Shown one piece after another: positions 1-7,848 of a stretch of DNA of 64,000 nucleotides. The translations under genes were made by a program, and so were the position numbers. The stretch's first letter is position 1. Each line of letters starts with the position of its first letter. The notes under the pieces are model-generated. The model worked only from the letters and a program-made list of their open reading frames with translations, had not been told where the DNA came from and ran no database searches. The DNA is from Nocardia speluncae NBRC 108251 (lineage in GTDB: Bacteria; Actinomycetota; Actinomycetes; Mycobacteriales; Mycobacteriaceae): NCBI RefSeq assembly GCF_001613245.1, contig NZ_BDBZ01000020.1:152251-216250 (forward strand). Direction: 5' to 3'.

Positions 1-630
1 CTCGTTTTCGACACCGCCTTCGACCGGCACCGTGCCGTCGTCGCGGATCGCAGACCGGAAACGTTCGACGGCCGCGGCGGCGCGGGTGGGGTCGGGTACA
101 GCGTCGAGGAATTGCAGCGCGAATTTGACGGTGTAGCCCGCGGGGGCCTCGACGGCATCGATCCGGTTCCAGCACCACGTTGTCGCCCGGTCGAGCCACG
201 GATGTTGCACACCGAGCTGCCACAAGCCGGCAGCGAGGGCGTAGGTGAGGAAACCGGCCTCCGGATCCGGCTCCATCCACGGGGCATGCGGGTGACCGGT
301 AGCCGACGGCAGGACGGTCGGCACGCCACCGTCCGCGTCGGCGATACCGGCGATCCAGTCGGCCAGCCCGGTGACCACGGGGTCACGGGGCGTATCCAGT
401 TCGGCAAGTATTTCCAGCGCGGACAGTGCCGCCGACGGCTGGCTGCCCGGGCATCGCACATCGGGTTCCAGTGCGTGCCCGAATCCGCCGTCGGGGTTGC
501 GGTAGGCGGCGAGTGCGGTGCGGACGGGGTCGGTGGGGCCGCCATCGAGGAGCACGGCGAGCCGGTGCCGCTCCAGGACGCGGGCACTGGACTCGATGTA
601 CTGCCGGGCCGCTGCGAGATCGATGCTCAT
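1..630 (-). CDS. Hypothetical alpha/alpha-toroid (prenyltransferase/squalene-cyclase-like repeat) protein, 3' end outside window
   Basis: The reading frame is open from an ATG at 628-630 to the window edge, giving 210 codons with no stop, so the C-terminus is missing. The repeated pattern of Asp-Gly-Gly turns (for example NPDGGFGHALEPD near residue 70 and DADGGVP near 120) with intervening helices resembles the alpha/alpha toroid of prenyltransferase/terpene-cyclase-like proteins. These are often annotated only as repeat proteins in actinobacteria. No catalytic role can be assigned. It starts 11 nt downstream of the AraC-type gene on the same strand, so the two probably share a transcript. 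Family by pattern only; function unknown. Confidence 0.6.
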   Translation of the reverse strand, partial: MSIDLAAARQYIESSARVLERHRLAVLLDGGPTDPVRTALAAYRNPDGGFGHALEPDVRCPGSQPSAALSALEILAELDTPRDPVVTGLADWIAGIADADGGVPTVLPSATGHPHAPWMEPDPEAGFLTYALAAGLWQLGVQHPWLDRATTWCWNRIDAVEAPAGYTVKFALQFLDAVPDPTRAAAAVERFRSAIRDDGTVPVEGGVENE

Positions 631-641
631 ACATCCGGAGG

Positions 642-1349
642 TTAGGCAGCGGTGAGTGTGGCGTCTTCCAGAAATCGGACAGGGGTGAGGCCGGTGAGGT
701 GGCGCACCTCATCGGACATATGCGCCTGGCCGGCATAGCCCGCCGCATACGCGCGCTCCGCCAGCGATTCCCCGGCTGCCGCGACCAGCCGGCGCAGCCG
801 GGCGACGCGAGCCAGGAATTTGGGCCCGTAACCGACAGCCGCGGTGATCCGGCGGTTCAGCTGACGCTCGCTGACTCCCAGGTCGGCGGCCACGGCCGAG
901 ACCCGCGCGCGGGGAACGACCAATCGGCGCACTGCGGCCCCGACCAGCGGATCCGGTTCGGCCTTGCGGTGCAGCACGGCTTCGGTCAGCAACCGGAGCC
1001 GTTGCGCCGGGTCCGCGGCTTCGGGGCGATCGGGCCAGTCCGCCGCTGCGGGCCAGAGATCGGACAGCGGCAACTGCCGATCGCGGACCTCGACGGCGGG
1101 CACGCCGAGAACCCGACCGGCCGTTCCCGCCCGCAACCGGAGGCCCCGGACCGGTTCGCCGACCGCCGCCCACAGCATCGGCCCGGTATCGGCGCCGACC
1201 ACCAGCAGGCGCCGGCCGAGCCACACCAGATCGGCACATCCGTCCGGTACGACACGCTGCGTGCCGTCGAGGAGAGCGTCGCTTTCCCAAACGCACGCCA
1301 CCACCGGTTCCAACCCGGCCGGCGGCCGGTACTCGCGGTAAGCGCCCAC
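642..1349 (-). CDS. AraC-family transcriptional regulator with DUF6597-like N-terminal domain
   Basis: The 235-residue protein has an N-terminal sensor-like region (YREYRPP..., VVPDGCADLVW) typical of the DUF6597 group and a C-terminal AraC double helix-turn-helix from about residue 150. The second helix pair is visible as SDEVRHLTGLTPVRFL. The GTG start at 1349 is supported by a TAGTGT hexamer at 1356-1361 exactly 6 nt upstream, which predicts a leaderless transcript. The toroid-like gene downstream is probably co-transcribed and may be its target. The ligand is unknown. Confidence 0.85.
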   Translation of the reverse strand: MGAYREYRPPAGLEPVVACVWESDALLDGTQRVVPDGCADLVWLGRRLLVVGADTGPMLWAAVGEPVRGLRLRAGTAGRVLGVPAVEVRDRQLPLSDLWPAAADWPDRPEAADPAQRLRLLTEAVLHRKAEPDPLVGAAVRRLVVPRARVSAVAADLGVSERQLNRRITAAVGYGPKFLARVARLRRLVAAAGESLAERAYAAGYAGQAHMSDEVRHLTGLTPVRFLEDATLTAA

Positions 1350-1413
1350 CGCTCGACACTAGCCCCCTCCGGGGACCCCCTCCACCGCGCGGGAACGATC
1401 GCCGGGCCCGCGA

Positions 1414-1815
1414 TCAGCGCTTTCGGCCCGTTTGCCGCTCGGCGTCGTAGGCGCGGCGCGCCCGCTCGACCTCTTCGAGGTTGCCCGACCAGTCGGCCAG
1501 GGCCGCGAACAGCGGCGCCAAGCTACTACCCAGCTCGCTGATCTCGTAGACGACGCGGGGCGGAACCTCCGGATGGTAAGTGCGCGTGATCAACCCGTCG
1601 CGCTCGAGTTGCCGGAGCCGCTCGGTCAGCACTTTCGGTGTGATCGTGCTGATCGACCGCTGAAGTTCGACGAAGCGATGCGGCCCGCGATGGCTCAGCA
1701 CCCACAGGATCGGTGTGGTCCAGCGACTGAACACCACATCGACCACCGGCGCGACCGGGCAGGCGTTCTCCGGGGCGACATCCGCGTCCGGCTCCCAGGC
1801 AGTGGTTTCGGTCAC
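1414..1815 (-). CDS. HxlR-family winged-helix regulator
   Basis: This 133-residue protein starts at GTG 1815 and shows the HxlR core: a Cys-Pro near residue 20, then WTTPILWVL, HRFVELQRSI, a recognition helix around KVLTERLRQLERDGL, and the YEISELGSSL wing. HxlR proteins bind DNA as dimers and often respond to redox or electrophile stress. It is divergent from the NmrA-like reductase at 1905. A TAGGTACCTA palindrome lies in the shared promoter region, so it probably controls itself and that reductase. Family assignment is firm; inducer unknown. Confidence 0.88.
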   Translation of the reverse strand: MTETTAWEPDADVAPENACPVAPVVDVVFSRWTTPILWVLSHRGPHRFVELQRSISTITPKVLTERLRQLERDGLITRTYHPEVPPRVVYEISELGSSLAPLFAALADWSGNLEEVERARRAYDAERQTGRKR

Positions 1816-1844
1816 AATAACGCCCGACCTCCAATACTTTCCTC

Positions 1845-1854
1845 TAGGTACCTA
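1845..1854. promoter_or_regulatory. Candidate HxlR operator (palindrome)
   Basis: A perfect 10-base palindrome, TAGGTACCTA, lies between the divergent HxlR gene and the NmrA-like reductase. The second HxlR gene in this window has similar AGGTA/TACCT half-sites upstream (9459-9479), which supports a family-type operator. Binding is inferred. Confidence 0.45.
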
Positions 1855-1904
1855 CTGTCTTTCGAATAGTAGCGTCGCGTCACCGAAGTCGAGAGGAAAA
1901 AAAC

Positions 1905-2732
1905 ATGATCGTGGTGACCGGAGCGACAGGCAATATCGGACGACCGCTGGTACAGGCACTGGCCGCGGCGGGAGCGCAGGTCCGGGCAGTCTCGCGCACA
2001 GTGGCCGCAGCGGATATCCCGGCCGGTGCCGAGCATCGGCGGGCCGACCTTCTGCGGGCCGGCGAACTGGCCCCCGCCCTCGCTGGGGCACGTACCGTAT
2101 TTCTGCTGGCCTCCGGCGAATTTCTCGGCGCGGGAGGAGATCTCGGCGAAGTCGTGCAGTCGGTCCGGAGTGCGGGCGGACGCCGGGTGGTACTGCTGTC
2201 CTCGCAAGGAGTCGGCACCGGGAATCATCCCGCGGACACGGAAGAAGCGGTGCGGGATTCCGGTCTCGAGTGGACGATCTTGCGACCGGGGAACTTCGCC
2301 TCCAATGCGCTGCAGTGGGCGGAATCGGTGCGCAGCGAGCGAACGATCGCGGCGCCGTTCGCCGATACCGCACTACCGGTGATCGACCCGGCCGATATCG
2401 CCGCAGTAGCCGCCGCAACCCTGCTCGACGACAGCCACGCCGACAAGACCTACGAGCTCACCGGCCCCGAGCCGGTTTCCCCCAGGCAGCAGGCCGCCGC
2501 CCTCGGTGCGGCATTGGGCGAACCGGTGCGGTTCACCGAACTGTCGCGCGCGCAGGCACGGGAACGGATGATCCGGTTCATTCCCGAACCGGTGGTCGAA
2601 TCCACACTGGATATGCTCGGCAGCCCGGCTCCCGCGCTCCAACAGGTCAGCCCGGATATCGAAAGGGTCCTGGGCCGGGCACCGCACACCTTCTCCGAGT
2701 GGGTGGCACGCAGCCTGGCGGCGTTCCGGTAA
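1905..2732 (+). CDS. NmrA-like NAD(P)-binding reductase (atypical SDR)
   Basis: The 275-residue protein opens with a Rossmann motif (VVTGATGNIGRPLV, residues 3-16) and continues with RRADLL, FLLAS, and a late DSGLEWTILRPGNF segment. This is the layout of the NmrA/SDR_a5-type family, in which the canonical Tyr-Lys pair is often absent. Such proteins are quinone/NADPH-linked reductases or redox sensors. The start is set by a GAGAGGA ribosome site. It is divergent from an HxlR regulator, a common actinobacterial pairing. Substrate unknown. Confidence 0.85.
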   Translation: MIVVTGATGNIGRPLVQALAAAGAQVRAVSRTVAAADIPAGAEHRRADLLRAGELAPALAGARTVFLLASGEFLGAGGDLGEVVQSVRSAGGRRVVLLSSQGVGTGNHPADTEEAVRDSGLEWTILRPGNFASNALQWAESVRSERTIAAPFADTALPVIDPADIAAVAAATLLDDSHADKTYELTGPEPVSPRQQAAALGAALGEPVRFTELSRAQARERMIRFIPEPVVESTLDMLGSPAPALQQVSPDIERVLGRAPHTFSEWVARSLAAFR

Positions 2733-2749
2733 CCAGTGATCGGGCCCGG

Positions 2750-3109
2750 TCAGCGACAACAGTTGGGATCCAGCACCACACACAGGGCGGCGAGCGCGTC
2801 GCGGTGGGCACGGTGGGTGACGTTCATACCGTTGCGTTGCGAGGTGACAAGGCCCGCTTTGCGGAGCTGCGTCAAATGGTGGCTGACGGTGGATTCGGAC
2901 AGGCCGACCGCGGCGGAGAGCTCGCCACCGTTGGCGCCGGCCACCGGGTCGGCCAGCAATAGCGACATGAGTTTGACCCGAACCGGGTCGGCGAGCGCTT
3001 TCAGGCGGAGCGCGACGTGCAGGGCTGCCTCGTCACCAATGGGACCGGCGGCCACCGGGGCACAGCAAACCGGTGCGGTCGTATCGATGACGGGTAGCGC
3101 TTTCGGCAT
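2750..3109 (-). CDS. ArsR/SmtB-family metal(loid)-sensing repressor
   Basis: This 119-residue winged-helix repressor has the ArsR core LKALADPVRVKLMSLL and the recognition helix SESTVSHHLTQLRKAGL. A vicinal Cys pair sits at residues 15-16 and three more Cys lie near the C-terminus (ALCVV...NCC). No Cys is present in the helix before the HTH, unlike classical CVC-type ArsR, so the metal site must use the two ends. It is divergent from arsI/cadI with a long inverted repeat between them. The pair resembles M. tuberculosis Rv2640c-cadI. Likely ligand As(III) or Cd(II)/Pb(II). Confidence 0.88.
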   Translation of the reverse strand: MPKALPVIDTTAPVCCAPVAAGPIGDEAALHVALRLKALADPVRVKLMSLLLADPVAGANGGELSAAVGLSESTVSHHLTQLRKAGLVTSQRNGMNVTHRAHRDALAALCVVLDPNCCR

Positions 3110-3134
3110 CCCGCGATTCTACCGTCAGTATTGA

Positions 3135-3184
3135 CATATGTCGAAAAGGTGACACACTCGACCCCGCCACCTTTTCGATATATG
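3135..3184. promoter_or_regulatory. Long inverted repeat, candidate ArsR operator
   Basis: Two 17-base arms, CATATGTCGAAAAGGTG (3135-3151) and CACCTTTTCGATATATG (3168-3184), are reverse complements with one mismatch and a 16-nt spacer. They fill the 96-bp region between the divergent arsR and arsI/cadI genes. A TTGACA-like box (3131-3136) overlaps the left arm, so repressor binding would occlude the promoter. Operator role is inferred from position and symmetry. Confidence 0.7.
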
Positions 3185-3205
3185 TAACACAACTGGAGGT
3201 TCGCG

Positions 3206-3706
3206 ATGTCTCGTGTACAGCTCGCTCTGAATGTCGACGATCTGGAACAGGCAGTCGGGTTCTACTCGACCCTGTTCGGTGCCGAACCCGCGAAACGCAA
3301 ACCCGGATATGCGAATTTCGCGATCGACGAGCCGCCGCTGAAACTGGTGCTTATCGAGAACCCCGGTCAGGGCGGCAGCATGAACCACCTCGGAGTGGAG
3401 GTCGAGTCCTCGGACAAGGTCCGCGCCGAGATCGCACGCCTGGCGGCGGCCGGCCTGTTCACCGAAGAACAGATCGCAACCACGTGTTGCTTCGCCACTC
3501 AGGACAAGGTGTGGGTGACCGGACCTGACGCCGAACGCTGGGAGGTCTACACGGTCCTCGCCGATACCGAGCATTTCGGTACCGCGCCCGACTTCGCCGC
3601 GACCGACGACCGCGCAGCGGTACAGGCATGCTGTGGTACCGGCAGCAGTGCTGAAGCCGGCGACGCGGAAGAGGTCGCCTGTTGCACGCCGACCGCCGAA
3701 CGGTGA
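3206..3706 (+). CDS. arsI: ArsI/CadI-family vicinal-oxygen-chelate (glyoxalase-fold) protein
   Basis: The 166-residue protein closely matches the ArsI/CadI family: RVQLALNV (Gln5), MNHLGVEVES (His61), TTCCFATQDKVWV with the thiol pair Cys94-Cys95, and RWEVYTVL (Glu113). ArsI members cleave the C-As bond of trivalent organoarsenicals; the mycobacterial member is known as cadmium-induced CadI. The C-terminus is rich in Cys (ACCGTG, ACCTP) and may hold metal. An AACTGGAGG ribosome site precedes the ATG. It lies next to arsR under a shared inverted repeat. Choosing between organoarsenical lyase and Cd-binding roles needs biochemistry. Confidence 0.87.
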   Translation: MSRVQLALNVDDLEQAVGFYSTLFGAEPAKRKPGYANFAIDEPPLKLVLIENPGQGGSMNHLGVEVESSDKVRAEIARLAAAGLFTEEQIATTCCFATQDKVWVTGPDAERWEVYTVLADTEHFGTAPDFAATDDRAAVQACCGTGSSAEAGDAEEVACCTPTAER

Positions 3707-3832
3707 ACCCCGTGCCGCGATCCGGGCACAGCAGACCGCACCCGACCCGAGCAGCTGTTTGCCGGAGGAAACGCGGGTAATCCGCTCCCGATATGCCGGG
3801 ACACGGCAATCCGTACGACGGGAACGGAAACT

Positions 3833-4531
3833 ATGAACGACTCCACCGGCAACGGCATGTTCGTCGACGAGGAAGTGCGGATACCCGCCGGCGATATCCA
3901 TCTCGACGCCCGGATCCGGCTGCCCGCGCCGGACTGCGGAATCGTCGTTTTCGCGCACGGCACCGGCAGTGGCAGGCACAGTCCACGCAATCGGCATGTG
4001 GCCGCCGCGCTCGAGCGAGCCGGACTCGGCACCGTCCTGCTCGATCTGCTCACGACTGAGGAAGAGCACCGCGACCTGAGCACCCGCGAGCTTCGGTTCG
4101 ACATACCGCTGCTGTCCGGCCGGCTGACGGCAACCGTGGACCGGCTGGCCGGGCAGGCGGCAACCGCCGAGAACCCGGTCGGCCTGTTCGGTGCCAGCAC
4201 CGGTGCGGCGGCCGCACTCCGCTCTGCCGCCGAGCGCCCGGCCGCAGTCCACGCCGTTGTCTCCCGCGGCGGCCGCCCGGACCTCGCGGGCGACGCCCTC
4301 TCCCGAGTCCGGACACCCACCCTGCTCATCGTCGGCGGCGCAGACCACATGGTTCTGGATCTCAACCGGGACGCCCAGCAGCATATGACCGTGCGTCCAC
4401 GGCTGGAGATCGTGCCGGATGCCACGCATCTGTTCGAGGAACCCGGCACACTCGACCGGGTCGCCACGCTCGCGACCGACTGGTTCCTGGCCCACCTCGG
4501 CACCGCACCCACAGCGAGCCCTGCGTCGTGA
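3833..4531 (+). CDS. Dienelactone-hydrolase-type alpha/beta hydrolase
   Basis: This 232-residue protein has an oxyanion-type segment FAHGTGSGRHSPRN, a nucleophile elbow GASTGAAAAL (Ser near residue 124), an acid strand LLIVGGADHMVLD and a late His (DATHLFEEPGTL). It belongs to the small soluble alpha/beta hydrolases that are found alone or fused to phosphoribosyltransferases in actinobacteria. It sits inside the arsenic island, 126 bp after arsI/cadI, and may be read from the same promoter. No direct role in metal resistance is known to me. Substrate unknown. Confidence 0.8.
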   Translation: MNDSTGNGMFVDEEVRIPAGDIHLDARIRLPAPDCGIVVFAHGTGSGRHSPRNRHVAAALERAGLGTVLLDLLTTEEEHRDLSTRELRFDIPLLSGRLTATVDRLAGQAATAENPVGLFGASTGAAAALRSAAERPAAVHAVVSRGGRPDLAGDALSRVRTPTLLIVGGADHMVLDLNRDAQQHMTVRPRLEIVPDATHLFEEPGTLDRVATLATDWFLAHLGTAPTASPAS

Positions 4532-4537
4532 GCCGGG

Positions 4538-5935
4538 TCAGGCGCCGAGCGACCGGACCTCGCTGTCGAGCAGCGCAGCCTGGGTGACCAGGTCATTGTC
4601 TGCCGGGCTGTCTCCCAGTTGGGCGATGAGGTCCGCACGCGTCACGACGACCAAGCCGGCATCGTCTCCCGGAGATCGGTCATAGATCTGCATTCGCCCC
4701 TCGGACAGTACGAGACAACTATCCGGCCCGGCCTCGAGCAGCCGATGGAGGTCGGCCGCCTCGACCTGCGCGCTCTTTCCGGATGATTTGTCGGTATTCA
4801 TGCGCCCCGGATGCCCCGAGTGTCCGCGCGGAAACACCTTCGCGCGCCGCGGCTCGAGATGACCAGTGGGAGCACCACGGCCGGAAATCCGGAACTTGTT
4901 GCGTAGTGCGAGGGACACATAGACCAGTCCGACCAGCACCGGCACTTCGATCAGCGGGCCCACCACCCCGGCAAGCGCTTGGCCGGAGGCTGCGCCGTAG
5001 GTGGCGATCGCGACCGCGATGGCGAGTTCGAAATTATTGCCCGCCGCGGTGAACGCCAGCGTGGTGGTCCGCTCGTATCCGAGGCCCATGAGCGCGCCGA
5101 GCAGGTAGCCGCCGCCCCACATGATCGCGAAATATGCGAGCAGCGGTACCGCGATCCGCACGACATCGAGGGGCTGGGCGGTGATTCGCTCGCCTTGCAG
5201 GGCGAACAGCACCACGATGGTGAACAGCAACCCGTACAGGGCCCACGGCCCGATGCGCGGGATCAGCGTCGCCTCGTACCAGTCGCGGCCTTTCGCGCGC
5301 TCCCCGAATCGGCGGGTGAGGTATCCCGCCAGCAACGGTATCCCGAGGAAGATCAGCACCGATTTCGCGATCTCCCAGGGCGAGGCCTCGATCGTGGCCT
5401 GCGCCAGCCCCAGCCATCCGGGCAATACCGACAGATAGAACCAGCCGAGAACCGCGAACATGATCACCTGGAAGACCGAGTTCAGCGCCACCAGAACAGC
5501 GGCGGCTTCCCGGTCACCGCAGGCCAGATCGTTCCAGATGATCACCATGGCGATACACCGCGCGAGACCGACGATGATCAGTCCGGTTCGGTATTCGGGC
5601 AGGTCGGGCAGCAGCAGCCACGCCAGCGCGAACATCAGCGCGGGGCCGAGTAGCCAGTTCAGGACCAGCGACCCGGCCAGTAGCCGCCGGTCGCCGGTGA
5701 CGGTGTCGAGGCGGTCGTAGCGGACCTTGGCCAGCACCGGGTACATCATGATCAGCAGCCCGATCGCGATCGGCAGTGAGATCCCGTCGATTTCCACCGC
5801 GGCCAGGCCGTCGCCTAGTCCGGGTATGAGCCGGCTCAGCAGTAGCCCGGCAACCATCGCCACCCCGATCCACACCGGCAGGAACCGGTCCAGGGTGGAG
5901 AGCTTCCCCACCACACCCGGCGCGCTGCCGGTCAC
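4538..5935 (-). CDS. acr3: Acr3-family arsenite efflux permease with a novel C-terminal extension
   Basis: Residues 1-350 form a ten-helix Acr3 carrier. It has the essential Cys127 in ARCIAMVIIWNDLACG and the conserved FTAAGNNFELAIAVAI segment. Acr3 exports As(OH)3 using the proton gradient. The GTG start at 5935 overlaps the arsR stop (GTGA), showing translational coupling. Unlike ordinary Acr3 proteins of about 350-370 residues, the frame continues without a stop to 465. The last 87 residues, from an internal Met at 379, are soluble, acidic and lack the CX5R motif of an arsenate reductase. That tail could also be translated separately from the ATG at 4801. Confidence 0.88.
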   Translation of the reverse strand: MTGSAPGVVGKLSTLDRFLPVWIGVAMVAGLLLSRLIPGLGDGLAAVEIDGISLPIAIGLLIMMYPVLAKVRYDRLDTVTGDRRLLAGSLVLNWLLGPALMFALAWLLLPDLPEYRTGLIIVGLARCIAMVIIWNDLACGDREAAAVLVALNSVFQVIMFAVLGWFYLSVLPGWLGLAQATIEASPWEIAKSVLIFLGIPLLAGYLTRRFGERAKGRDWYEATLIPRIGPWALYGLLFTIVVLFALQGERITAQPLDVVRIAVPLLAYFAIMWGGGYLLGALMGLGYERTTTLAFTAAGNNFELAIAVAIATYGAASGQALAGVVGPLIEVPVLVGLVYVSLALRNKFRISGRGAPTGHLEPRRAKVFPRGHSGHPGRMNTDKSSGKSAQVEAADLHRLLEAGPDSCLVLSEGRMQIYDRSPGDDAGLVVVTRADLIAQLGDSPADNDLVTQAALLDSEVRSLGA

Positions 5936-6300
5936 GCGTTCACCTCGGCGGCCGCGCCGCTTTCCACCAGCAGCACCTGCGAGAGCCGGCGCAGCACTTC
6001 CGGAACCGCCCGGTAATACACCCAGGACGCGCGTCGCTCGCTGGTGAGCAGTCCCGCGCCGCGCAGCACCTTCAGGTGGTGCGAAATCGTCGGCTGGGTC
6101 AGTTCGATGCCCTCGGACAGATCGCACACGCAGGCTTCCTGCCCGGCGCGCGACGCGATCGCGCTGAGCAACTGCACCCGCACGGGATCCGACAGCGCTT
6201 TGAACAGCACCGCCAGCTCCACCGAGGCATCCGCCGACAGTGGTTCCCGGATCCGGGCCGAGGGGCTGCATCCCTCGCCCGGCACCGGCGAATTAGACAT
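5932..6300 (-). CDS. arsR: ArsR-family arsenite-responsive repressor (CVC type)
   Basis: This classical ArsR has the As(III)-binding motif EACVCDL (Cys57, Cys59) directly before the recognition helix TQPTISHHLKVLRGAGLL. The ATG at 6300 is preferred over an in-frame upstream extension because the family core begins just after it and the probable promoter lies immediately upstream. It is the first gene of an arsR-acr3 operon with a 4-nt overlap. With the Cys-pair ArsR at 2750, the island has two different sensors. Regulation is probably autorepression through the repeat at 6304-6323. Confidence 0.9.
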   Translation of the reverse strand: MSNSPVPGEGCSPSARIREPLSADASVELAVLFKALSDPVRVQLLSAIASRAGQEACVCDLSEGIELTQPTISHHLKVLRGAGLLTSERRASWVYYRAVPEVLRRLSQVLLVESGAAAEVNA

Positions 6301-6303
6301 ACA

Positions 6304-6323
6304 TCGATATTGACAATTATCGA
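6304..6323. promoter_or_regulatory. Candidate operator/promoter of arsR-acr3
   Basis: The arms TCGATA (6304-6309) and TATCGA (6318-6323) flank TTGACAAT immediately upstream of the arsR start codon. AT-rich imperfect dyads of this kind are usual ArsR-family operators. Symmetry is seen directly; the function is inferred. Confidence 0.5.
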
Positions 6324-6492
6324 ACCCATAAGGCAAACGAACGCCCGGTGAACTACCCCACGGCCGGCGCCGCCGGGTCGTCCGGCCCACCGGCGTCCGA
6401 CCAGCCGGCGACTCGATGCCCTGGCGCCGGGACAACCGGAGGCGATCCCGGGCCGTTACGGAACTGCGGGGGTCGAGTGGTCGGCGGCGACC

Positions 6493-6984
6493 TCAGCGTC
6501 CGGTCGCACTGTCGATCAGTTCGCGGAGGATATCCGCATGCCCGGCATGGCGGCCCGTCTCCTCGATCATGTGGACCAGCGCCCACCGAACGGTAGGTGC
6601 CGGACGTCCGGATCGGGGGCGTGGGACGGGCGCGCCGAGATCCGCGCACCCGTCGAGCACCTCGTTCGCCCGCTGCGCCGCCTCCCGGTATCGAGCGACC
6701 ACATCGGCCACGCTGTCGGTGGGAGATGCCCGGAAGGTCGCCTGCCAATCGGTGACGTTCTCGCCGAGAAATATCGAACGCTCGACAGCCGTCAGATGTT
6801 CGAGCAGCCCCAGCAGGTTCGTGCCCGACTGCACGGCCGCCGCCCGGACCTGCGGTTCCGGGGCGCCGTCGACCTTCGCCGCGATCGAGGTCCGGAGGTA
6901 GTCGAGAAAACCGCGCAGAGTCTCGGCCTCGCTGTTTCCCGTTCTGGGGGGCGGAGCGTCGACGCGGCGGGGCATGGTGGGCAC
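6493..6984 (-). CDS. DinB-superfamily (DUF664-type) protein
   Basis: The 163-residue four-helix protein contains the DinB/DUF664 features GLLEHLTAVERSIFLGE near the N-terminus and VRWALVHMIEETGRHAGHADILREL at the C-terminus. These supply the His ligands of the presumed metal site. Members are thiol-dependent transferases or uncharacterised. I chose GTG 6984 because AAGGAG lies 6 nt upstream; an ATG three codons later is possible. An in-frame upstream extension has no family similarity and is left out. It appears to stand alone between arsR and a TetR gene. Confidence 0.82.
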   Translation of the reverse strand: MPTMPRRVDAPPPRTGNSEAETLRGFLDYLRTSIAAKVDGAPEPQVRAAAVQSGTNLLGLLEHLTAVERSIFLGENVTDWQATFRASPTDSVADVVARYREAAQRANEVLDGCADLGAPVPRPRSGRPAPTVRWALVHMIEETGRHAGHADILRELIDSATGR

Positions 6985-7120
6985 GATGGTCTCCTTCTCG
7001 AGCCGGGCTGCACCCTGAGCTTGCCGGACACACGAGCACCTGGCACGAAAACTTGCCGTTCCAGCAATTTGGGAGCCATGGGTCTTACCGGCCCGGGAGC
7101 TCGGCATCGGGAGCGAGGCT

Positions 7121-7756
7121 TCAGCCCACTATTGCGGGGGTCAGCCGCGGAACCGGCGGTAGCGGTGCGGCCTCCGAGGTAGCGCGGAACGCCTCGATCA
7201 CGAAGGCGGCGAAGCGCCGGGAAGCCGCGGTGCGCGCAGCCTGCGAGCCGGGTTGGATACCTCGGTGCGCCATGAGCATCAGCATCAGGTCTTCCAGCAC
7301 GAAATCGGGGCGGAGGTGCCCGGTTTCCTTGGCTCGGCGCGCCAGTTCGGCGACCGATTTCAGCGCGTACTCCCGGCTCGCGGCGAAATCCAGGGCGTTC
7401 GGGAACGTCGACATGAAGGCTTCGGTGAAGCCTCGGCTGCGCGCGTTCAAGTCGAACGTCCGCTCGATGACGTGACAGAAGCCGCGCCACGGGTCCGGAT
7501 CGGCCAGGCCCTCGTCGGCGATGGCGTGACAGATCCGCATCTGGTCGGCGAATGCTTCGGTTGCCAGGGATTCCTTGGCCGGGAAATGGCGATACAGGGT
7601 GGCGGGCCCCACCTCTGCGAGCCGCGCGATCTCCCGCATCGGCACGTTCAGCCCCTCGGTGGCGAACAGGGTGCGCGCCGCATCGAGGATGCGTTCGCGG
7701 TTGTCCCTGGCGTCGGAGCGCCGCGGGTGAGTCAAATGATCGGGCACCCCTCTCAC
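7121..7756 (-). CDS. TetR-family transcriptional regulator
   Basis: The protein has a TetR N-terminal HTH (RERILDAARTLFATEG...MREIARLAEVGPATLYRHFPAKESL) followed by a helical ligand domain (about 211 residues). GTG 7756 is chosen because a more distal TTG start would place the 7765-7784 palindrome inside the gene. It is divergent from the MDR-family reductase at 7849, with which it forms a regulator-target pair. Ligand unknown. Confidence 0.87.
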   Translation of the reverse strand: MRGVPDHLTHPRRSDARDNRERILDAARTLFATEGLNVPMREIARLAEVGPATLYRHFPAKESLATEAFADQMRICHAIADEGLADPDPWRGFCHVIERTFDLNARSRGFTEAFMSTFPNALDFAASREYALKSVAELARRAKETGHLRPDFVLEDLMLMLMAHRGIQPGSQAARTAASRRFAAFVIEAFRATSEAAPLPPVPRLTPAIVG

Positions 7757-7764
7757 TTTAGCTA

Positions 7765-7784
7765 AACGGACGGGGGCGTCCGTT
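7765..7784. promoter_or_regulatory. TetR operator between divergent genes
   Basis: Perfect 8-base arms AACGGACG (7765-7772) and CGTCCGTT (7777-7784) surround GGGG. Flanking GCTA/AGC extends the symmetry. The site lies just upstream of the TetR start and about 65 bp before the reductase start, so it can control both. Confidence 0.65.
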
Positions 7785-7848
7785 AGCGTCGGCAACGAGC
7801 GAGACGAGCCATTGTCTCCGCCGACCGAACCCAGAACGAGGAGAGACA

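Noticed and set aside
3125..4495. Large minus-strand open frame opposite arsI/cadI and the hydrolase
   Set aside because: Its product is Gly/Arg/His-rich with no domain, and the plus strand carries two clear families.
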